DNA of 64,000 nucleotides from Portulaca oleracea. Lineage: Eukaryota; Streptophyta; Magnoliopsida; Caryophyllales; Portulacaceae. A model generated the notes under the pieces. That model searched no databases and had not been told where the DNA came from. It worked only from the letters and a program-made list of their open reading frames with translations. Numbering within the stretch: the stretch's first letter is position 1; each line of letters starts with the position of its first letter. The stretch is from the NCBI GenBank assembly GCA_029582165.1, contig CM055880.1, positions 6,510,001-6,574,000 of the forward strand. The letters are read 5' to 3'. This document shows positions 57,601 through 64,000 of this stretch, piece by piece. The position numbers and the translations under genes were made by a program.

Positions 57601-59180
57601 TTTATGGTTTTCAAGCTTCACTAGAGAAATACATCGAACCCAAGACATTTGAAGAAGCAGCCCAGAACCCTGAATGGGTGTTAGAAATGGAAAAAGAGAT
57701 CGATGCTCTTATAAAGAATAATACATGGGAATTAGTTGATCTACCACCCAAGAAGAAAGCAATTAGTAGCAAATGGGTGTATAAAGTCAAGCTAAAGGCA
57801 GATGGAACATTGGAAAGATTTAAAGCCCGCTTGGTCATCAGAGGTTTTACTCAGCAGTTTGGAATTGACTATCAAGAGGTGTTTTCTCCTGTTGTAAAGA
57901 TGCCTACAATCAGAACTATTATAGCTTTGGCAGCTTCAAAGAAATGGCCTCTTCTACAACTAGATGTAAATAACGCTTTTTTACATGGGGATTTGGATGA
58001 AGAAGTTTACATGCAAATGCCAAAAGGAATTGCAAATCCCTCCAACAAAGTATGCAAATTGAGGAAGTCTCTATATGGTTTAAAGCAAGCAAGTCGTCAA
58101 TGGTTTGCCAAAATTAGTCACACTTTGATTTCTCTTGGTTATCAACAATCTAAAAATGATTATTCTCTCTTTATTAACAAATCTTCTACTGATATTACTA
58201 TTATTGCTGTCTATGTAGATGATATCTTGTTAACAGGTTCCAACCAAGCTGAAATTGCTGCTGTCAAACAGCACCTTGACAAACTTTTTGGCATTAAAGA
58301 TTTGGGTAGACTTAATTATTTTCTTGGTTTAGAAGTATCATATACATCTGATGGTGTTTTGTTATCTCAGCACAAATTCATCAAGGAGTTATTACAAGAG
58401 TGTGGGACTTTACATCCAGCAGTTGCTGTCACTCCCTTGCCTCTCAACTGCAAATTACAACCTGAAGATGGGGAGCTCCTTCATGATCCACTCATTTACA
58501 GAACACTCGTTGGAAAAATCAACTTCTTAACTCACACAAGACCTGATCTAAGTTACACTGCTCAGACTTTGAGTCAATTTATGCAGCGACCTCGATCATC
58601 ACATATGAAAGCTCTTCATCATACATTGAGATACATCAAAGATACTGCTAAACATGGAATTCTTCTTCAAGGAACAGATCAATTAGGCATCCAGGCATAC
58701 TCTGATTCTGACTGGGGGGCTTGTCCCTTTTCCAGAAGATCTGTGACTGGTTACATGATTTTGTTTGGTCAATCCCCAATTAGCTGGAAGAGTAAGAAGC
58801 AGAGCACCATCTCCCGGTCTTCTTCAGAAGCCGAATATCGAGCACTTGCACAGACATCTTCTGAAATCACCTGGATAGTACGGTTGCTTGAAGAACTTGG
58901 CATACATTCTTTGAAACCAGTCACACTCTATTGTGACAACCAATCAGCCATTCATATTGCCAAGAATCCAGTTTTTCACGAACGTACTAAACACATCGAA
59001 ATTGATTGTCACTTCAAAAGAGAGAAAGTGTTAGATGGTCTTCTTCAACTTTCTCACATGCCTACTAATGAGCAACTAGCTGATGTTCTTACAAAGATCC
59101 TCCCTTCTACTCAGCAGAGTTTTATTTTGTCCAAGCTTGGAATGATTCAAGATCCTTCCCAGCTTGGGGGGGGGGGGTGA
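54690..59180 (+). pseudogene. copia Gag-Pol frame with two in-frame stops
   Basis: One frame of 1497 codons from the ATG at 54690. Gag (UBN2-type) occupies about residues 25-260, and a CCHC knuckle (CDFCKNTGHTIERC) lies near 328. The protease DSGASNH is near 440, the integrase zinc region starts LWHFRMGH near 566, and its catalytic Asp residues are in HVDIWGP and SDNGLEF. RT has YVDDILL near 1174, and RNase H has SDSDWGA and SEAEYRAL. Two stops break it: TAG at 56385-56387, at the protease/integrase boundary, and TAA at 56850-56852, just before the integrase Glu motif. The frame is otherwise intact, with no frameshift. This copy should not make a full Pol itself. The frame runs through the polypurine tract (as four Gly codons) and ends at TGA formed by the first bases of the 3' LTR. 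Confidence 0.9.
59166..59177 (+). other. polypurine tract, 12 G
   Basis: An uninterrupted run of 12 G immediately before the 3' LTR, where plus-strand priming would start. Pure oligo-G is unusual; most plant copia tracts mix A and G. Confidence 0.75.
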
Positions 59181-59365
59181 TAAGATATATAGGTTGTTAG
59201 TTAGTTATCAAGATTCTTGTATCTTGTTTCTTGCAATTAGATCTAGTATAAATATAGGTTGTACCTTTCCTTTCCTCATTCATTCGATTACTTTTTCATA
59301 TACATCAATAATATTCTCCTTCTGTTTTCAATGTTTCATTCTCCCTTGATTCAAGAATGATAACA
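59178..59365 (+). repeat. 3' LTR of the young copia element
   Basis: Identical to 54398-54585 except for one C/T difference at 59293. Confidence 0.95.
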
Positions 59366-59633
59366 ATTAAAGATAAAAGCTAGTTAGTTAGATATTGAAA
59401 AATGTAAAGTGACAATTAATTTGGAAAAAAATAAGTTAGTTAAGTAGACAATTAATATGGAACGGCGGGATCGGAGTATCACTTTATCATTTAAAAGAGA
59501 AGATTTTACACTGGGTTTTCTTATACAAATCATTCTCTAGTTTCCTTTTTTCCCATCTTTCTTTATCTATCAGTCTGTCTACTTCTAGTTGTATTGCCTT
59601 AAGGGTACGTTTGGATTTTTCCTTGTTTTGATA

Positions 59634-60394
59634 GAGTGCTGCGATAAAAATGCCACTAAAATTTCCCAAAATGTCAAATTTGTCATTAAAATTTTCAAAT
59701 TGTCAAATCTACCACTACATTTTCCAAAATTGTCAAAATTGCCACTACTCCCAATTTTAACCTGCAACTGCGGGTAAACATGTGGAAAAAAGAAAGGAAA
59801 ATTCAATCTATAAAATACACCCCACCAACCCCATTTTTTTAACCCTAATACCATCAAAATTTCCTTAGCCCAGTCACTTTCCTCCATGCCTTTCTTCATC
59901 CCACCAAAACGCCATTGACGCCCAAAGTAATCTACCCCTTCATCTTCTTCCTCCTCTCCTTTCTTTTTTCTTCATCGTTTGTTTCTTCTTCCTTCTTCTC
60001 CTTTCTTTTCATCTTTTTCTGCTCCATCACTTTCTTCAACCGTTATCTACGTCACCTCTTCCATGTTTTAGGGTTACGGTTCTTCAAGTGTTTCTCTGGG
60101 TTTTGGGTTGAGGAAGAAAGAAAGAGTACTGAGTTGTATGGAGGGAAAGGGAGAAGCAATGAATTGGGAGTTGCAAATTCATTTTTTATTTCAAAAACTT
60201 TCAAAACAAATTCACACGGTTACCGCCAGTTGCAGGTGACAATTGGGAGCAATGGCAATTTTGAAAATTTTGGAAAATGTAGTGGCAATTTTAACAATTT
60301 TGGAAAATGTAGTGGTAGATTTGACAATTTGAAAATTTTAGTGACAAATTTGACATTTTGAAAAATTTTAGTGGCATTTTCTTTGCAGAACTCT
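59634..60394. mobile_element. Mutator-like non-autonomous element with 9-bp duplication
   Basis: A 761-bp element with inverted ends of about 150 bp: left GAGTGCTGCGATAAAAATGCCACTA, right complement AGAGTTCTGCAAAGAAAATG then CCACTA. GTTTTGATA flanks it exactly on both sides (59625-59633 and 60395-60403). The arms hold repeated TTTTGGAAAATGTAGTGG words. The interior (about 59800-60200) is a C/T-rich stretch then a purine-rich stretch that could be a captured gene leader; the frame at 59915-60361 is Ser/Phe-rich and not convincing as a gene. Confidence 0.8.
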
Positions 60395-60497
60395 GTTTTG
60401 ATACCAAGTGAAATTTGCAGTGCCTGGAAATTTGTTATCTTTTCTCCTGAGATCCAGGAGTATTTCTTTGCTTTTGCTTGAGTTCGTAAACTTGTTA

Positions 60498-61492
60498 TAT
60501 AATATATAATAATCCCGACTTTTATGAGTTGGACAATAATAATTTTTACTATCAATTTGGATTCTTGTGGTAAAAAAAAAAAAAGGATTGTAGTGGGACA
60601 TCATGGAGAGTAGACCTGGCAATTTCTGACCCGACCTGAACCCGCCCGAACTTTCTGAGGTTTGAATACGTTTTTTTCAACTAAACCCGAAGCATACCGA
60701 ACCCGAAAATTAGCGGGTCAAACTCGCCCCGCCCGTTTGACCCGAAAATTTAACTTTTAAAGTTACACTTTATTAAAATTTGTGACTTTGCATTCAAATT
60801 TTTAACTATTAAACTATAAGCGCAACTTATTTATTTGTTATTGCTCTTATTTAAGTTAAAATAATTACAATAATCTATCGTTGCTAGAAGATAATCATTT
60901 TTTATTATGTATATTGTACAAAAAGTAGTATTTAGAGACAATTTTTAAAAAGAAAAAGCGAAAAAAGGTCGCAATCATAACTCGTTGGATTGACCCGAAA
61001 CCGAAATACACCGCCCATATTTTCCCGAACTCGAAATACACCCAACCCGTATTTACCCGAACCCGATCGACCCAAAACCGCCCGCCCGACCGAATTGACA
61101 GGTCTAATTGAGAGTATACCCTAAATATCATAGATTTTGTATCGCATTTGATTCAAAACTTAGTATAACACTTGACCATTATTTTTAATGATTTTACTAC
61201 ATTTCTCCCTATTTTTTTACGATTTTTTCACTTTTATTCTTAATAATTGCTGGAAGTCTCAATAAAATAATTTAAAAATTGTTTTAGTAGCTACAACTCA
61301 TCACCTTTTTTTGGGGGCAGGAATGAACAAAATAAAAATAATATATGGTAGGAATGAAAAAAATAAAAAGAATGTGGAGGTGGATTTGGTATAACTATAA
61401 TTCAATTTTTTTTTGGACAACCAGAATTCAAATTGATAATAGTGATTATTATTGTCCAATTTGTAAAATTCGGGATTATTAGAATCCAATTT
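60498..61492. mobile_element. larger TIR element related to 3503-3831
   Basis: Left end (60498-60570) AATAATCCCGACTTTTATGA, GTTGGACAATAATAA, ATCAATTTGGATTCTTG; right end (about 61425-61492) carries the complement of each in reverse order, ending GGGATTATTAGAATCCAATT. The outermost words also match the ends of 3503-3831. The interior of about 850 bp has CCCGAACCCG/GACCCGA-rich stretches at 60630-60740 and 61000-61090 that are themselves partly repeated. No coding capacity. Confidence 0.6.
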
Positions 61493-62229
61493 TCCTATAT
61501 TTTATTATTATGTAAAATTGGATTGCAGTAACAATTATTGAATCCTTGAATTTTACTGCTATCACATTATTGTATGTAGTATCGGAGGATGTTCATTTTC
61601 CTATATGTTATATGTATTGTATTAATCTCAAATTTTAATATAATGGATTGTAATATTAGTCCAAATTACCATATATGAACTTATACTATTTGAACTATAA
61701 TCTGCACCAAAAAAAAAAAAAAAAAAAAAAACTATAATATATAGGATTGTAGTATCCCAAATTAAACTATCATATATATCTTGGACTATAGTAACCCAAA
61801 ATCTCGTTCAATTTGGACTCGACTTGATGTTGGTGCACTGAAATCTAAAGATCCAATAATTAAAGTTAGGATTTATTCTTTTGTGTGGATGGTAGAGTGC
61901 AGATATAATATGGTATGGAAGGATTGCACAAAGTGTGGTATGATATAAAATGATATAGTAAAATTTGTGGAAAGTGTGTTTGATATGATGTGGTATGTGA
62001 AGATTACGATTGTTGTAGTAAAGTGTGGTATGATATGATTTTATACTCTAAATCTCTAACACATCCATTACATCGTTAATTGACTCCAAAATTATATATG
62101 TATTTGGCTAATTGCAGAAAGATCAAGTTTTATATAAATCACAATTCACAACAAATCACACAAAACAAAACTATAGACAAAGTAAAAGTAATTCTGTAAC
62201 TTTAATGTAGTCAAATTTTCTTTAACTTA
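61493..62229. other. intergenic; A-run
   Basis: A 20-plus A run lies at about 61709-61730. GTGTGGTATGATATAAAATG-like words recur between 61900 and 62035. No gene supported. Confidence 0.45.
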
Positions 62230-62533
62230 GGCCCTGTGTTTTTTGGTACGGTTCCACACCGCACCTGCCATGTTTTTCCATACTTAACACAATCCTTCCA
62301 TACCATATCATACTGTAACACATTTTACCATAACAATTATAATTTTCTCTCTCCTTACTTTTCTTTCTTCTCACTTTTCTCATATACTTTTCACATTTTC
62401 TCTCTTCATCTATCATATCAATCATTCTTACGACAAATTTTAGCATATCTTACCATACCATACCACACATTTCTCAACATTACCATACCATACCATTTAC
62501 CGCACCTAATTTTCCGCACAAAAGAACAGGGCC
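62230..62533. mobile_element. Tourist-like MITE downstream of the reductase gene
   Basis: Left GGCCCTGTGTTTTTTGGTAC and right CGCACAAAAGAACAGGGCC are imperfect inverted copies; CATACCATA and TACCGCACC words recur inside. Flanks are TTA on the left and TAA on the right, so the 3-bp duplication is not exact. Confidence 0.6.
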
Positions 62534-62949
62534 TAACTGTCTTTCAAATTATCGATAATAAGGTCCGTGATAATTATGATACCATCAATAGGTGGTAGAC
62601 TAGCGGCAACCCTCCATTTTCCAACCTTTGCACAAAAGTTCAAATTTTGGTAAAAGCAAAATCTTCCATTAGATGAAAATTTTAAGATTGACGAATCATA
62701 CTTATCATAAACCGTTTAGTGCACTAATAATGAATTAACTAGTCACTGTTACAAACAACATGAATGGAAGTTGAAATGGTTCCCACATTAGAATTTAGGG
62801 GCTACTTGATATTTTGTGTGTGTGTGTGTTTTGCTAATATTTAAAAGCCGATAATCAAAAGGCTACCAAAAAACAAATAAGCAAAAGTAAAAACCAACCA
62901 AACATAGAGACCATATGCAAAATGATATAATATGATACAAATTTTGATT
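62534..62949. other. 3' flank of the reductase gene
   Basis: A (TG)n run at about 62817-62829 and, near 62850-62890, AAAGCCGATAATCAAAAGGCTACC, which resembles the complement of the LINE-like 3' region. The 3' UTR of the gene probably lies here. Confidence 0.4.
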
Positions 62950-64000
62950 CTAAGCTTGTTGCCTTTGTCCATCTAACTTGACCTTGAGGGCAAATTCGGC
63001 AAAACACTCGTCAATTGTTTTGAAGGTCTCATTCGGGTAAATTTGACTCACTTCAACCTCATTTGGCTCATCGATCGAGAAATCCGCTTGACAACCCTTG
63101 ATGAATATATCATGTGTAAATGATGCTACTATACTTTCCGGTATTCGATTTTCTGAAAAGAAAAAACTTTAAAAATTGAGTTTTTGTCATTTTATATTTA
63201 ATTTCCTTCCAACAAAATTGTATAATGCATTTCATAAAACTAAATTCAAATCAACCACAAACCTGCAGCAACAGCTAATAAATCATCTTCTGAAATGGTA
63301 ATCCTAGGCAAAGACTTGCCAATCTTGGTCTCCCAAAGAGAGGCCAACTCATTCATGTTGAGATAATTGCACTTTGGTCGGAAATGTACTTTCTGGTTCA
63401 CGGTTCGAGGATCAGTAGCAATCTTCATCGTCAACCTTCCTATGTCTTCTCCGGCGACAAAGTATGCTGCTCCATATAACATTATTATGCAATTTAGACT
63501 TGAGATATAGATTTAGATCGGGCATATTTAGTCTGTCCAACAAGTCCTTATTTTATGGGTAACCACCAACAGACTTAATAAGTCAATATCAAACTGTTCA
63601 TGACTAGCATGACCCATCAGTCTCACAACTTCTACTAATGGGAAATATTTTACTTTGAAGTTTCATTAAGACTTGAATCTTGATGAAGAGAATGAAAAAT
63701 GAGATAAAACACGTAGAGAACGAAATTAATAAAAGAGAATGAAATGAAGCCATAGGAATCGACCTTTAATGGAGCCGTCGCCATAAATTTGGAAACGATC
63801 AAGTGGAGGGGTAACCTCAGAAGGATGAGTATTATCATAGTAAGGCCAAGAAGCAATGGAGTTGCAACAAATATATGTGTATGCTACGCCTCCTTCCTCT
63901 ACCGCTCTTCTCACTTTCCGTTTCTCCATGTACATTTGTAGTCCGGGCTCCACCGGATTTGCCCGGTCTACATCATGTCCAAATTCCGACGGCAAAAATC
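62950..64000 (-). CDS. LAR: leucoanthocyanidin reductase, 3' part (5' end beyond the window)
   Basis: Three exons on the minus strand: 63764-64000 (cut by the window edge), 63263-63466 and 62950-63152, with GT-AG introns in phase 1 and a TAG stop at 62950-62952. About 214 C-terminal residues are seen of a family usually near 340-360 long. The partial exon starts FLPSEFGHDVDRANPVEPGL, holding the His of GHDVDRA, then YMEKRKVRR with the Lys used in catalysis in grape LAR1, then TYICCNSIASWPYYDN, the LAR signature. Later blocks are YFVAGEDIGRLTMKIA, VHFRPKCNYLNMNELASLWE and NRIPESIVASFTHDIFIKG. LAR is an NADPH-dependent short-chain reductase that turns leucocyanidin into catechin in the cytosol for proanthocyanidins. 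The Rossmann GxxGxxG part is outside. Other PIP-family reductases (PCBER, isoflavone reductase) lack the ICCNSIASWPY block. Confidence 0.9.

Larger units (their letters stand above)
54398..59365 (+). mobile_element. young, complete Ty1/copia retrotransposon
   Basis: A 4968-bp element: 188-bp LTRs at 54398-54585 and 59178-59365, primer site at 54586, gag-pol frame, oligo-G polypurine tract and a perfect 5-bp duplication ATTAA (54393-54397 and 59366-59370). The LTRs differ at one base (C at 54513, T at 59293), so insertion is recent. The short LTRs and an N-terminal gag with LNGENYGHWKKAVEIALIAK recall the Ale/Retrofit group, but lineage is inferred. Confidence 0.95.
54225..59476. mobile_element. 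Stowaway-like MITE split by the copia insertion
   Basis: Left half 54225-54397 begins CTCCCTCCGTTCCAAAATAA; right half 59366-59476 ends ATTAATATGGAACGGCGGGA then TCGGAG. The ends are imperfect inverted copies with TA on both sides (54223-54224 and 59477-59478). The two halves are separated only by the copia element and its ATTAA duplication. Confidence 0.65.

Noticed and set aside
59915..60361. A 148-residue protein-coding gene
   Set aside because: The frame is Ser/Phe-rich at the start and Asn/Gly-repetitive at the end because it crosses the C/T-rich interior and the inverted arm of a Mutator-like element.

Overview
This is nuclear DNA of a flowering plant, most likely a eudicot. The evidence is intron-bearing genes with GT-AG junctions, a leucoanthocyanidin reductase, a type-B-like response regulator, a bHLH30/TMO5-clade factor, and dense plant-type repeats in AT-rich DNA. 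I cannot name the species. There is no operon structure, CRISPR array, rRNA gene or convincing tRNA gene.

Only three genes look intact. (1) Minus strand, 6428-10609: a six-exon, 374-residue pseudo-response regulator related to type-B ARRs. Its receiver has lost the phospho-acceptor Asp and its GARP/Myb-like domain is degenerate. (2) Plus strand, 48422-49723: a two-exon, 298-residue bHLH transcription factor whose TATA box abuts a MITE. (3) Minus strand, 62950 to the right edge: the last three exons of a leucoanthocyanidin reductase (catechin branch of the flavonoid pathway); its 5' part lies beyond the window. Nothing suggests that the three genes work together.

The rest is mostly mobile-element sediment with clear boundaries in places. 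A young Ty1/copia element (54398-59365, 188-bp LTRs differing at one base, ATTAA target duplication) sits inside a Stowaway-like MITE. There is a Cassandra-type solo LTR carrying a 5S rRNA-like segment (30918-31209, TTGGG duplication), a 3.48-kb solo LTR (22920-26401, TTTCT duplication), a 603-bp solo LTR (51263-51865, AAAGG duplication), a decayed gag-only copia element (11429-14537) and a TRIM (31404-31661). Two Mutator-like non-autonomous elements have perfect 9-bp duplications (1359-1923 and 59634-60394). Several Tourist-like and Stowaway-like MITEs, one nested in another, and candidate SINEs are also present.

Region by region: 0-6 kb holds MITEs, a 276-bp tandem repeat and LINE RT/RNase H relics. 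6-11 kb is the response-regulator gene. 11-14.5 kb is the decayed copia element. 15-21 kb holds MITEs and a carboxylesterase-like 5' fragment. 23-26.4 kb is the giant solo LTR. 27-34 kb holds copia, SINE, Cassandra and TRIM relics and a 150-bp tandem repeat. 35-45 kb is a cluster of one LINE-like family in both orientations. 48-50 kb is the bHLH gene. 50-62 kb holds LTR elements, MULEs and MITEs. 63-64 kb is the reductase gene.
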